Shown here in pieces: positions 10,184-20,448 of a DNA stretch of 64,000 nucleotides (positions within the stretch are counted from its first letter, which is position 1; each line of letters starts with the position of its first letter). Source of the DNA: Takakia lepidozioides. Lineage: Eukaryota; Streptophyta; Takakiopsida; Takakiales; Takakiaceae. The notes under the pieces are model-generated. The model saw only the letters and a program-made list of their open reading frames with translations. It was not told the DNA's origin and did not search any database. The translations under genes and the position numbers were made by a program. The stretch is taken from positions 63,548,001-63,612,000 of the forward strand of contig CM060733.1 in assembly GCA_030704615.1 (NCBI GenBank), written 5' to 3'.

Positions 10184-10920
10184 TTGTCTTCAGGTTGCCC
10201 ACACAACAGGCATTTGCAATCCCCTTCCTCTCTGCATATGTTTGTTGTTCAAGGTAGGCTTCCCGCCCAGAGTTTAAATTTCAGTCTAACGCCCAGAGCG
10301 GGTAGACCCTTGAGGTCATCCACGATGGCCTCACTCATGTCACCGACTGGAAACAAGTTTTTCAGGGAAGTTTTCTGCCTAATTTCATTTTTGTCAGACA
10401 AATTCCTGGCAACAGACATGGCTTTGGACCCCAAAGCCTCTAGGTCAGAATTATCCAGCAGGGTCAAGACTTGCAGACTCAGAAATCAGATCCTTGAAAA
10501 CTGCTTCTTCCGCCAGGACTTAACTTGTTTGACAGGGCAATCCTGCTTACAAGATAGAGTCGATTAACTTAGGGTATGTGTTTTTAGTCCTACATTGCAG
10601 CTGACAAACCATCTGACCTTGAATTCCTCTCATCTGGAGGGAGAAATAGAGAGAGTATTCCTAAGACGTTGTTTGCCGTAGCCTTGTGGCCATTGACTCC
10701 GCGCCCAGTTTGAGTGGAACACAAAGGGACAGAACCTACCTTTGTCAGGGGCCGACGCCCGTAAACTTACCTTGGAATAAACAATTGATCCGGGTTTTCC
10801 AGATATCCTCTAGAAATCCCTTTACACAAGCATCAACCTGCTGTGTGTGGTTTGCCCAATAACTAGGCCCCAAAAGGACCTAGGCGTTTGGCTCAGCCTC
10901 GAGACTTTCAAAGTTGGTAA
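10184..10920 (-). mobile_element. LINE-A 3' fragment (ORF2 C-terminal part)
   Basis: Minus-strand translations repeat those at 24138-24968 in short blocks: SVARNLSDKNEIRQKTS, AIVDDLKGLPALG, LKFKLWAGSLP and FWGLVIGQTTHSRLMLV. They are broken by frameshifts and by the 3' end signature cataag/ctaagacgttgtttgccg near 10660. It is a truncated copy of the C-terminal portion of an APE-type non-LTR retrotransposon; the reverse transcriptase core is absent. Confidence 0.8.
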
Positions 10921-10924
10921 ACAG

Positions 10925-11480
10925 AGATACAGACGTATGAGCAAATGATGCGCGAAGGGGTGAAGCCCAACCACATCACGTTCGGTTGCATTTGCAATGC
11001 GTATGCAAGCCTGGGAGCCCTGGAAAAGGGGAAAGAGGTCCATGATGACCTCGTCAAAGCTGGAATTGTACCAGATGTGATTCTGAGCACTGCCCTGGTG
11101 GACAATATGTATGCCAAATGTGGGTGCATTAAGGATGCAAAGGCAGTTTTCAACAATATGCAAGCTGAACGAGATGTGGTGTCGTGGAGCGCGATGCTTG
11201 CAGGGTATGCACATCAGGGACGTGGGGTGGAGGCTTTGGAGACCTAGGAGCAAATGATGGGGGAAGGGGTGAACCACATCATGTTCGTTTGCGTTTGCAA
11301 TGCGTGTGCAAGTCTGGCAACCCTGGAAAAGGGCAAAGAGGCCCATGGCGACATCGTCAAAGCTGGAATTGTACCAGATGTCATTCTCAACAATGCCCTG
11401 GTGGACATGTATGCCAAATGTGGATGCATTAAGGATGCAAAGGCAATTTTCAAGGAGGCATTTCAGCAGATTCAGATACG
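10925..11480 (+). pseudogene. PPR array B, first part
   Basis: Begins abruptly after the LINE fragment with QMMREGVKPNHITFGC. It reads through L, S (NMYAKCGCIKDA) and P (DVVSWSAMLAGYAHQG) motifs. A TAG at about 11246 replaces the Tyr codon of the ETYEQMM motif. A frame change leads to a further L and S motif. The last S motif (CIKDAKAIF) is joined to EAFQQIQIRMSV, the start of the next array, which suggests unequal recombination between repeats. Confidence 0.85.
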
Positions 11481-11492
11481 TATGTCTGTCTC

Positions 11493-12263
11493 TTGCATAG
11501 GTGCAAGATGAAAGGCCTTGAAGCTGGAAAGCAGGTGCACACTCACATTATCCAAAGTGGATTTAGCAAACTACTCAACACCCTTGTCAACATGTATGTT
11601 AAGTGCGGGAGCATCATGGATGCTCACCAAGTGTTCAACGGAATGCCTCAACCATCTTTGATCACGTGGAATATAATGTTGGCGGGGTTTACCAACCATG
11701 GGTGTGGTACGAATGCTTTGGAGACCTATGAGCAAATGATGCGCGAAGGGGTGAAGCCCAACCACATCAGGTTCGGTTGCGTTTGCAATGCGTGTGTAAG
11801 CCTGGGAGCCCTGGAAAATGGGAAAGAGGTCCATGATGACCTCGTCAAAGCTGGAATTGTACCAGATGTCATTCTGAGCACTGCCCTGGTGGACATGTAT
11901 GCCAAATGTGGGTGCATTAAGGATGCAAAGGCAGTTTTCAACAATATGCAGGCTGAACGAGATGTGGTGTCGTGGAGCGCGATGCTTGTAGGGTATGCAC
12001 AGCAGGGACGTGGGGTGGAGGCTTTGGAGACCTATGAACAAATGATGGGGGAAGGGGTGAAGCCCAACCACATCACGTTTGTGTGCGTTTGCAATGCGTG
12101 TGCAAGCCTGGGAGCTCTGGAAAAGGGCAAAGAGGCCCATGGCGACATCGTCAGAGCTGGAATTGTACCCGATGTCATTTTGAACAATGCCCTCGTGGAC
12201 ATGTATGCCAAATGTGGGAGCATCGAGGATGCGAAGGCAATGTTCAACAATATGGTTGAATGA
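11493..12263 (+). pseudogene. PPR array B, 256-codon open segment
   Basis: The most intact PPR stretch in the window: about seven PLS motifs without interruption. It opens with MKGLEAGKQVHTHIIQSGF and a less conserved repeat ending HQVFNGMPQPSLITWNIM, which resembles the first repeats of a PPR gene. It then passes through highly uniform repeats (ALVDMYAKCGCIKDAKAVF, DVVSWSAMLVGYAQQG). It stops at 12261-12263 (TGA), where neighbouring repeats have ERDVVS, so the stop is probably a lesion. There is no targeting peptide and no E or DYW domain. Neighbouring repeats are nearly identical in DNA, which implies recent internal duplication or conversion. Confidence 0.8.
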
Positions 12264-12665
12264 AATGTGGTGTCACGGAACGCGATGCTTGAAGGGCATG
12301 CACAGCAGGGGCGTGGGATGGAGGCTTCGGAGACCTGTGAGCAGATGATGGTGGAAGGGGTGAAGCCCGACCACATCACATCTGTGCGTTTGCAAGCCTG
12401 GTAGCCCTGGAAAAGGGCAAAGAGGTGCATGGTTGTATCGCAAAAGCTGGAATTGTACCAGATGTGATTCTGAACGATATCCTCGTGGGCATGTATGCAA
12501 AATGTGGGTGCATTGAGGATGCGGAGGGAGTGTTTGACAATATGGCTGAACGAGATTTGGTGTCGTGGAGTGCGATGATTGCAGGGTATGCATAGCAAGG
12601 GCGTGGGATGGAGGCTTTGGAGACCTATGAGCAAATGATGGGGGAAGGGGTAAAGCTCGACCACA
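12264..12665 (+). pseudogene. PPR array B, decayed 3' part
   Basis: Continues the repeats out of frame: NVVSRNAMLEGHAQQG, a shortened L motif (VALEKGKEVHGCIAKAGIV), S (GMYAKCGCIEDAEGVF) and P (DLVSWSAMIAGYA, then a stop). Similarity ends near 12668 after KLDHIK. No E or DYW domain follows. Confidence 0.85.
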
Positions 12666-12668
12666 TCA

Positions 12669-13176
12669 AACACTGTTCTGCAACAACAAGATTGTGTTGT
12701 TCTTGTTACACCATGGGGGAACCAGTGCAAGTGTTAGTGAGGGATTTGCAGAGAGAACACATGATCCTGACCAGTGGGAGCGGCTGCTCTGTTCGTTTGC
12801 GAGCGTGGAGCCCACAGTACGGGTGCTACTGCCAATCTGCAACACATTCCAGACCTCAGCCATTCTTTGCACTTGAGCCTCCACTAGGCCTGGCACATGA
12901 TGGCCTCCCTCTGCCATCTGCTTGATCTCCAGCCTACACCCCAACCAGTGTTGTGTTACAGTGTTACAGGCAAAATATAGACCATAAAGGCATTTTCCAG
13001 CCATTACAAAAGTAGATCAACATGTATTTACCATTTTCCCTTTTACCCACTACCTCAGCTCAGATCTTATGCCATGAGTATGAGCCCCTTCTTGGTTTTA
13101 GCTATTACTCTCAACCTATGTACTGCGATCTTACAGAATCAAAGTAATGCTGAAGGTAACAACGATATTGAATAAT
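12669..13176. other. No gene seen
   Basis: Short frames on both strands without recognised motifs. Confidence 0.4.
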
Positions 13177-13440
13177 TTAAGTCTTACTTTTTTGTTGCCT
13201 AGCCCTGGGAAGGAACTGGGGCAAGTCCCAAATCTGTTCATTGTACACCTCCAGTACACTGACTGATATCTCATATTTGACTTGCCTTTGGCGCTGGGTG
13301 GCCACCCAAAAGAGTTCCTCAAGACTAATGCACACATTGAACCCATCCAGTACTGAAACTACCATTGGAGCTGTGTCAGCAAAGACATCCTCTGTTGTAT
13401 CACAAAGATAGACATGTAACATCAGTAATGTCCAGTTCAT
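13177..13440 (-). pseudogene. Kinesin-14 motor fragment lacking the P-loop
   Basis: The minus strand reads EDVFADTAPMVVSVLDGFNV, then CI, and directly SLEELFWVATQRQ and VKYEISVSVLEVYNEQIWDL. Both blocks are typical of plant kinesin-14 motors, which are minus-end-directed microtubule motors. In the family a segment of about 27 residues holding FAYGQTGTGKT (the ATP-binding P-loop) lies between NVCI and LEEL; here it is absent and no intron separates the blocks. An acceptor-like acaacag precedes EDVF. As it stands it could not bind ATP. It may be a processed or deleted fragment, or a damaged exon of a gene extending downstream. Confidence 0.75.
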
Positions 13441-14308
13441 TAACCTTTCGACCTATTTTTTTCCACACTTTCTAGCCATTCAAACCCCTCCCTCCCCTCG
13501 CTTGTTAATAGACTGATCAATCAACAAATTCATTGTATAGAGCTTCATCCTGGTTAATGATTTCACTCAGTCCCCCAAATTCCAGTCCAATCACCTCTAT
13601 TGCAACTTGCAAACACCTCTCAAACAAGTTGTAAAAGGACCTTCCTCTCCAATATATAGCATGACAAGGGCCCAAAGTTCATCAGGTGAAGGCTTTCAAA
13701 GACTAGTTACCAACACTTGACAACTTGCCCTTGCAGCATCTGTGCAAGTCAATACAGAACAACACAACTGCTTGCATCACACCACCAGGCATAAAGAGGT
13801 CAACAACAGATTTTGAACGTGAAAAGCAAACCAGACACTTAATCACATCCCGCAGGCACTGACATCATCTATATGTAAGTACACATTTCAACTCCAAGCT
13901 CTGCACTTAACATGTCTGATATCTACTGTGTTGTTTCAAGGGCTTTCCTTTCCACAGATTGGTGACCTATCCTAGCAGGATGCTTAATCAGATAGAAAGT
14001 CTTTAAAAGTCAGTATTAGGCTGTGTCCTTGTACCAGGAACATTCCAGCCTTGCAAGGTTTTCAGGACAACACCATGGACTAGCTCAAACTAATGGTGCC
14101 TGCATACTGTACTGGATTTTCAAGACCATGGTGTCTGCAAGACCAGCCAGCAATCCATTCCACCTGTCAGATGAAGCATGGCATCGATTTCATCGCCGTC
14201 CTCCATGTCAAGTTGCCACGCCCAATTAATCATCAGTCTCATGCAGCACGTCACAAGCACATCAAGGCCGTCATATACCCATCACATGTCCAATCCAAAC
14301 AGCAGCCC
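13441..14308. other. No intact gene; probable decayed 3' end of the minus PPR array
   Basis: The E-motif region of the minus PPR array should continue here, but only disconnected similarity is seen at 14080-14308. No DYW domain was found on the minus strand. Confidence 0.4.
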
Positions 14309-14530
14309 TCACAGCATCTGGATTGATGGCATTGAATTAATCAGGTCCACTGCCTCATCCAGTTGTCCCGCACATCCAAGAAGGTCCACCATGCAGCCAA
14401 AGTACTTTACTGTCAGAGTGATACCATGATCTTGACTCGGGGAATCCCAGTAGCGTCTTCCTTCATCCAGTAGGCCAGTGTGGCTGCATGCAAAGATAAC
14501 ACATATAAAGGTGATATTGTCCGGCTTCAA
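14309..14530 (-). pseudogene. PPR array C, E-motif end
   Basis: Minus-strand frame with [20 protein letters not shown], then GRRYWDSPSQDHGI, YFGCMVDLLGCAGQLDEA and LINSMPS. This is the L2-S2-E1 boundary found at the C-terminal end of E and DYW class PPR proteins. It is the most C-terminal part of the minus-strand array. The expected continuation (VVWMALLGAC type) is missing. Confidence 0.85.
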
Positions 14531-15612
14531 ACCGCTCGCATTCTTTCAAATAGTTGCAGGACCTCCCTACAACAACCATGTTGGGCACATCCTGCAATCA
14601 TCGCGTTCCACGATCCCACATTTCGTTCAGCCATATTCCCTTTGCATCCTCAATGCACCCACATTTCAGATACATGTCCACCATGGCAGTGTCCAGAATG
14701 ACAATTGGTACAATTCCAACTTTGATGATGTCACCATGCACCTCTTTGCCCTTTTCCAGGGCTGCCAGGCTTGCACAAACATTGCAAACGCACACAAACG
14801 TGATGTTGTTGCGTTTCACCCCTTCTCCCATCATTTGCTCATAGGTCTCCAAGGCACGTACATGAAGGTCCACCATGCAGCCAAAGTGCTTTACTGGCGG
14901 GGTGACACCATGATCTTGACTCAGGGAAGCGTCTTCCTTCATTCAGTAGGCCAGTGTGGCTGCATGCAGAGAGAACACATATAAAGGTGATATTGTCCGG
15001 CTTTAAGCCGTTCCTTTATATTCCTTCAAATATTTGCAGGACCTCCCTATGACATCCATGCTAGGCATATCCTGCGATCATAGCATTCCACGACACCACA
15101 TGTCGTTCAGCCATATTGTCAAATACTCCCTTTGCATCCTCAATGCACCCACATTTCGCATACATGTCCACCAGGGCAGAGTCCAGAATGACATTTGGTA
15201 CAATTCCAGCTTTGATGATGTCACCATGCACCTCTTTGTCTTTTTCCAGGGCTGCCAGGCTTGCACAAGCATTGCAAACGCACACAAATGTGATGTGGTG
15301 GCACGTCACCCCTTCCCCCATCATTTGCTCATAGGTCTCCAAGGCCTCCATCCCGCGCCCCTGCTGTACATATCCTGCAAGCATGACACCAAATCTCATT
15401 CAGCCATATTGTTGAACACTCCCTCCGCATCCTCAATGTTCCCATATTTGGCATACATGTCCACGAGGGTATTGATCAGAATCACATCTGGTACAATTCC
15501 AGCTTTGGCGATGCAACCATGCACCTCTTTGCCCTTTTCCAGGGCTGCCAGGCTTGCACACGCACTACAAACGCACACAAACGTGATGTGGTCAGGCTTC
15601 ACCCCAAGGTTC
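14531..15612 (-). pseudogene. PPR array C, central repeats
   Basis: Minus-strand PLS repeats in several frames: 15399-15061 gives QMMGEGVTCHHITFVCVCN, ALVDMYAKCGCIEDAKGVF and HVVSWNAMIAGYA. 15602-15396 gives HITFVCVCSACASLAALEKG and a following S motif. 14942-14598 repeats the end-of-gene segment [19 protein letters not shown] joined to P and L motifs. The E-type segment is therefore duplicated (14309-14530 and about 14860-14990), an unequal exchange signature. Frameshifts at about 15060, 15397 and 15604 break the frame. Confidence 0.88.
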
Positions 15613-16435
15613 CCCCATCATTTGCTCATAGGTCTCCAAAGCCTCCATCCCGCGCCTTTGCTGTGCATATCCTGCAATCATCGCACTCCACGACACCACA
15701 TCTTGTTCAACCATATTGTCGAATACTCCCTTCCTACATGTCCATGAGGGTATTGTTCAAAATGACATTTGGTACAATTGCAGCTCTGACAATGTTGCCA
15801 TGCACCTCTTCGCCCTTTTCCAGAGCTGCTGGCAGGCTTGCACACGCATTGCAAATGCACAGAAACATGATGTGGTTCACCCCCTCCCCCATCATTTGAT
15901 CATAGGTCTCCAAGGCCTCCATACCACGCCCCTGCTATCCATACCCTGCAAGCATCGTGTTCCATGTGATCAAAGATCGTTGAGGCATTCTGATGAACAC
16001 TTGGTGAGCATCCATGATGCTGCACTTAAGCAAAAGACAGACATTCGTATCTGAATCTGCTGAAATGCCTCATTTCATGTTGTGAGGGAAAAACAGGGTG
16101 AAATGTGTTGAAGAAGGTCCTGGGCTGCCAGGCTTGCACACACACTGCAAACGCACACAAACGTTATGTGGTCGGGCTTCTCCCCTTCCCCCGTCATTTG
16201 CTAGGTCTCCAAAGCCTCCATCCCGCGCCCCTGCTGTGCACAGCCTGCAAGCATCGCAGACACCACATCTCATTCAGCCATAGTGTTGAGCACTCCCTCC
16301 GCATCCTCAATGCTCCCACATTTGGCATACATGTCCACGAGGATATTGTTCAGAATCACATCTGGTACAATTCCAGCTTTGGTGATGCAACCATGCACCT
16401 CTTTGTCATTTTCCAGGGCTGTCACCAATGACTGG
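15613..16435 (-). pseudogene. PPR array C, 5' repeats
   Basis: Contains EALETYDQMMGEGVNHIMF and GNIVRAAIVPNVILNNTLMD (15922-15734), then P, S and L motifs up to 16431. At 15955-16100 the first-repeat segment EAFQQIQIRMSV and MPQRSLITW is present but has an internal deletion that removes most of the GLEAGKQVH block. The same segment starts plus array B at about 11455, so arrays B and C derive from one kind of gene. Confidence 0.85.
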
Positions 16436-16505
16436 GGTCAGAAAAGTATTTATTCCACAGCTTCTCCTCATCTCTATTACCTTTTTTTGGCTGCTTTCAT
16501 GTTGT
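16425..16505 (-). pseudogene. LWNE/WWDN-type motif, minus copy 1
   Basis: Complement reads NRDEEKLWNKYFSDPSHW, then the match stops. A degenerate copy of the module at 9232-9300. Confidence 0.6.
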
Positions 16506-16821
16506 GAGGGAAAAACAGGGTGAAATGTGCTGAAGAAGGTGCCTTGATTAGCAGTGCCTGATTTTATCAATTGTGCCGCTGCTGCTGCGGCTTCCAGTTG
16601 ACCATCTACCCATGCAAGTCTCTTGTAGCTATTGATCCACATGGATTCACATGTACTCTTCTTGGATGAATCTGGACCCACATTCTATCCCTGCTCCTTC
16701 AGCTATCCATGCCTCTGCACAAATCATGCATACATCCTTGCCTTGCTGCTAGCAGTTGACAATGACAGCCTTGACTTGTTCTAGGAAACACACAACTCAA
16801 CTCATCACACTAGTTCCTATG

Positions 16822-17028
16822 CTAAATTGCATCTGCTACTCTCTGATTGCATCTGCTTCTCTCTGTAGTCCAACATGCATTCACCTTTTTGTCTCCATTG
16901 TCCCACCATTGACTGGGGTCGGAAAAGTGTTCATTCCAAAGCGTCTCCTCGTCTCTGTTATCTATTTCCTGCTGCCACATCGGCAGTAACTTGTCAAAGT
17001 CACTCCAAACCATCAGAGATCCACCCAA
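16822..17028 (-). pseudogene. LWNE/WWDN motif with upstream leader, minus copy 2
   Basis: Minus-strand frame: SDFDKLLPMWQQEIDNRDEE, then LWNEHFSDPSQWWDNGDKKV. The leader block at 17025-17255 precedes it directly, so leader and motif form one module that once stood 5' of PPR repeats. The WWDN tract resembles the PDF motif of organellar single-stranded DNA-binding (OSB) proteins. The frame is lost after NACW. If the parent gene was functional, this would be an N-terminal accessory domain on a PPR protein. Assignment to OSB is by motif memory only. Confidence 0.6.
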
Positions 17029-17255
17029 CGAGCTAACTCACAGAATTCAATATGCATCTCAGGGCCGAGTCTGATGAGAGGGCAAAACAGGCTGAAATAG
17101 GTTGAAGAAGAAGGTGCCCTCACCACATTGTCCTTGATCTTGTGTCACGACCCAGGAGACCATCAACCCAAAATGACCTCTTGTGTGTGCTGCTTGTGTG
17201 TGCTGCTTGTGTCTGTAGTCAGGTAATGTGGGATTGGTCTGTGACACGGTGCAGC
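17025..17255 (-). repeat. PPR leader block 2 (partner of 5341-5574)
   Basis: Inverted partner of 5341-5574. A short gtgtgctgctt duplication (about 17188-17212) is present here and not in the plus copy. Confidence 0.75.
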
Positions 17256-17282
17256 TAAGCGGGGAGAGATTGAAACACGACC

Positions 17283-17392
17283 TCCTAAGACCAAACTGAC
17301 TCTCCCAATAAGCTTGTAAACATCAGGAAGAATACCAAATCATGGTACTAATAGGAGCCAAGAACCCACATTTGCAGGATGGACAAACTTCT
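17283..17392. repeat. PPR-flank repeat, direct copy of 4945-5040
   Basis: Same orientation as 4945-5040, unlike the adjacent leader block, which is inverted. A simple single inversion therefore does not explain the two regions. Confidence 0.7.
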
Positions 17393-17596
17393 TCACATCA
17401 TACAGTCTCCAATGCCTCCATCCCACATCCATGTTGGGCAAACCCTCAGCCATATTGTTGAACACTGCCATCCTCCATGCTCACACACTTCGCATACATG
17501 TCCACCAGAGTAGTGTCCAGAATGATGGTTGGCACGATTCCAGCTTTCAATGGCAACATGGACCTCTTTAGAGCTTGAAATCCGGTCCTCTTGCAT
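17393..17596 (-). pseudogene. Single decayed PPR repeat
   Basis: Complement carries KEVHVAIESWN and, in other frames, the S-motif remnant VDMYAKC and the start of the next motif. It is a short PPR relic between two leader blocks. Confidence 0.65.
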
Positions 17597-17611
17597 GAAT
17601 CTGAACGTAAC

Positions 17612-17975
17612 TTATTCATTCCAGAGCTTCTCCTCGTCTATGTTATCTATGAAAAAGGTTCTACATGTAGGATCTCCCTCTGAGATCGCTGTGTGAAACC
17701 CCTTCGCGCTCAAGGACGCGGGGGCATCGTCAACCCTTCCCTGCGCACACCTCTCCGGGGTATTTTCCGGTTATTTTCGGGCATCCCGGGCAGCCCGGGC
17801 AGATTCCAAAGAAATTGACAACGACAGGTGGCGACGAAACGTGGCGACAATGACGTGGCACTATGGCACCCTATACCTGCTCTACGCTAAACTAGCTTCC
17901 GACCTTCGGTCATCGCTAGAACTAGGGCTTCGTGTTGCTCCGCACTACTAGCGACAAATTCTGAGAACTACGTTC
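17612..17975 (-). repeat. PPR leader block with LWNE fragment, minus copy 3
   Basis: Complement of the 8951-9300 module. The words ccgaccttcggtc and ggtttcacaca are shared, and the end encodes IDEEKLWNE before the match is lost. A GC-richer part (17690-17800) lies between. Confidence 0.7.
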
Positions 17976-18179
17976 AATTTTCACAATTAGACAAGATAGT
18001 CTAAAGGGATGGCTGTCACAGGCATTACGAAATTGCATGCATGTTCCTTTGCATCGTGAAAGTAGGTGCCACTTAGGGAGTCACTCATCAGGGAGTCACT
18101 CAGGTAGATATTAGTCATCTAGGTTTATGCAATTTTGCTACATTTGATTGTCAAGTAGTACAGGATCTGTTTTAAATCT

Positions 18180-19200
18180 AATATGTGTAGTATTGTCTTA
18201 AGTGTGAAGTGTGCACGAGGTACAAAGTCTTGGGGCAAGGCGGTTGGAGACCATGCAACACACTTGCGAGGTTGAACCAATAGCCCCACACCCTAAAGCT
18301 GAGCGGTGAAGTGGTAGTACGTCGGGAGCACCTCAGAGGCCGAACCAATGATGTGAGTGTCGTCAGCAACTGAGGAAAACTAGCACGTTGGGAATGCTGC
18401 TGCAGATGACATAAGGGTGCGCAGATGTCCCATGGCAAGCAAAGGTATCCCAAAGGATCGCCCTGTCGGGTGCCAACCTCAGACTGGATGACGATGTAGT
18501 TGCCTGTACGAAAACTGTAGAAAAAGGGGGCGGCAAAAGCATAAAACAGTCTGACGAAAGGGATGAGTTGGTGGAATTCTCCTCCAGCTGAGCGAAGTTA
18601 TTGAGTTGAAGGCGTTTGCTATATCGACTTGAAACACAACCGAGTCCGGGTGAAGGTTGAGAATAGCCCGATTCCATGTACCATAGCCTCACAATCGTCT
18701 GGAGTGGCAAAACCAAACTGATGTGGGAAGAGATGGGTAGAGAATGCATCACGGTACTGCATGACAAGGGAACGGCTGAGAAGACGATACAAAACTTCCC
18801 CGATAACAATGGGACGGATGCCATTTCCAGAGTGCTTGGTCATGGCTAGTAGTCAGGAGTCTCCAAGAAGACGTGCCACTGGAGAAGGGATGCGGCCAAC
18901 GGCGATGTAGGAACAGACTTATAGTTGGGAAAAACCACTAGCGGAGTCTTGAGAAGAAAAGCAGTCGCGCAAATGTTCGTATAACATACCAGATGGTCTT
19001 GGTGCGGAAAGATGCGGACTGCGGATAAAGGCCTTGGTGAACAGAGAGAGATCTAGCTGAAGGTCCTGATCCTGCTCGAAGTCATTGACAAAAGCTGAAA
19101 AGATGTTGTCTGCCTCAGGATGGAGGTCCTGTAGAGCGACAATAGTGTCCGTAGAAGGTGGGGCGGGGGCAATAGTGTCCTCAAGATTTCTCCATCCCAT
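18180..19200 (-). mobile_element. Non-LTR retrotransposon reverse transcriptase fragment (LINE-B)
   Basis: Minus-strand blocks in several frames: SAPRPSGMLYEHLRDCF (19200-18919), then GNGIRPIVIGEVLYRLLSRS and PHQFGFATPDDCEAMVHGI (18843-18619), a VFQVDIANAFNSI block, and VADDTHIIG near 18360. Order and spacing match the fingers-palm region of a reverse transcriptase, with V-A-D-D as the catalytic Asp pair. The style (RPIxxGEVxYRL, PHQFG) differs from LINE-A elsewhere in the window, so this is a separate family. Frameshifts and loss of the endonuclease part make it inactive. Confidence 0.8.
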
Positions 19201-19205
19201 TCTTA

Positions 19206-19330
19206 TAAAATGCAGCTCAGGAGACGCAGAGCACCCAACCTATTTTTCTCCCTTTCATCCATTGGAGGAGCACGAGCTATTAAGTGGATACATATTGCAA
19301 TCACATCAGACTCTAACATGAGTAAAACTT
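19206..19330 (-). CDS. Exon-like segment, unrecognised (helical repeat character)
   Basis: Follows a strong acceptor (long pyrimidine tract then cccccag ending at 19331). It reads VLLMLESDVIAICIHLIARA and PPMDEREKNRLGALRLLSCI before reaching a TAA next to the LINE-B fragment. The composition suggests alpha-helical, ARM/HEAT-like sequence, but I do not recognise the protein. The LINE-B junction at about 19200 may have cut the exon. Confidence 0.4.
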
Positions 19331-19546
19331 CTGGGGGTACATGCGAAAGAAAAAGAGAAAGGATAAACTTGATAACCTCGACTTGAGCCCAAGGCCCCAT
19401 CATACACAAAGAGAGTACAAAACGAAACTGTTGAAGTCCACTCTAAGGCTGAAGGGCTCCAGACACACAAATATATTACCTTTACCAAAAGTTCAAAAGG
19501 ACACATCAGTAAGATAAAGATAAAGTTTCTTTAACGTCCAGTGAAT

Positions 19547-19798
19547 TTACAGAGCCCACTGCTCAGTAAGAGAGAGAGACACATCCACCAAACACCACAA
19601 GGTCCAAAGGTACAGTTTATCTTGGATGCGAAAGACTGCTTTGGAAATTGTGGCATTCAGATCTAAGAACATTACAACCACTCTCTCACATGACAGGCTT
19701 GGGAGGGCATTCAAATTCTGCAAAAGTGATTCAACGCTCGACCCAACCAAATTAATGATAGCATGATTCACAAAATGGAAAATAACATCTTGCAAGGG
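19547..19798 (-). CDS. Coding-like segment, unrecognised
   Basis: Minus-strand frame with LQDVIFHFVNHAIINLVG, SSVESLLQNLNALPSL and VVVMFLDLNATISKAVF. It looks protein-like and may be an exon of the same gene as 19206-19330 and 19809-19985. Splice sites are unclear. Confidence 0.3.
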   Translation of the reverse strand, partial: PLQDVIFHFVNHAIINLVGSSVESLLQNLNALPSLSCERVVVMFLDLNATISKAVFRIQDKLYLWTLWCLVDVSLSLTEQWAL

Positions 19799-19808
19799 TA
19801 GTATCTAC

Positions 19809-19985
19809 CTTTACAGAGCCCAATTCAAAAATATACTGAGCCCTCCCTCCCAGTTGTGAAGGGAAACCAATGCTACCAGAATCCCATAGTTTAAATTCTT
19901 TGTATGTTAATGGGACTTTCATGTTGACAACCAAAGATTTGCTGGGATGCTTAATTATTGTACTATACTTCTTGAGTAAAATCTT
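19809..19985 (-). CDS. Exon of an unrecognised gene (59 codons)
   Basis: Bounded by acceptor cttcatgcag and donor AAG|gtagat; 177 bp, open, phase 0 to phase 0. Reads KILLKKYSTIIKHPSKSLVV, then PLTYKEFKLWDSGSIGF and GGRAQYIFELGSVK. The clean exon structure and composition argue for a real exon, but the family is unknown to me. Confidence 0.5.
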
Positions 19986-20266
19986 CTGCATGAAGTGTCA
20001 GTGAGGCAGATGGGAGAGCCAAAACTATTTAAGTAACCTGCAAAAGCACACCACAAGAACTTTCATTAAATTTCCAAAAGTCTACACCTAGTCTTGCAGA
20101 CTCCACCTTCTGTAGGCTACGGCAGACAGCGTTTCATGAGTACATTCTCTACCTTACCTCTTTCCTCACATAGACAGAAACAGTAGAAACAATGTACTCA
20201 TAATTGTAAAGACAGCCAGTTAGCATGAAAATGCCATAACTCCCTAAGGCCACCAGCAAGACTTAC

Positions 20267-20448
20267 CTGGTGTCAACCACAACTGGGACTAGCTCATCAA
20301 CTAAAAGATTCCCCGAGGAGATACAGTGAGAGGGGACTGCAATTGGTGCATTTATAGAAAATGGAGAAGAGGGCAAGGAGGAGAGATAGAACCTGATAGC
20401 CATGTTCGTGAAGCACAGCCTTGTAGCAATCCAGTGACAACTAGACAT
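20267..20448 (-). CDS. Exon of an unrecognised gene (182 bp)
   Basis: Bounded by acceptor tgatttttgcag and a consensus donor CAG|gtaagt. One frame is open throughout and ends SSGNLLVDELVPVVVDTR. It leaves in phase 2, so it does not join directly to the exon at 19985. An unseen exon or a different gene is implied. It might belong to the same minus-strand gene as the exons downstream. Confidence 0.45.

Noticed and set aside
12950-12962. Second hAT end (cagtgttgtg)
   Set aside because: Matches ten bases of the terminal repeat, but there is no partner end or flanking duplication.
2906-13440. One kinesin gene joining the motor fragment to the coiled-coil exons
   Set aside because: Strand and order fit, but no linking exons were found in 9 kb and the motor lacks its P-loop, so I do not merge them.
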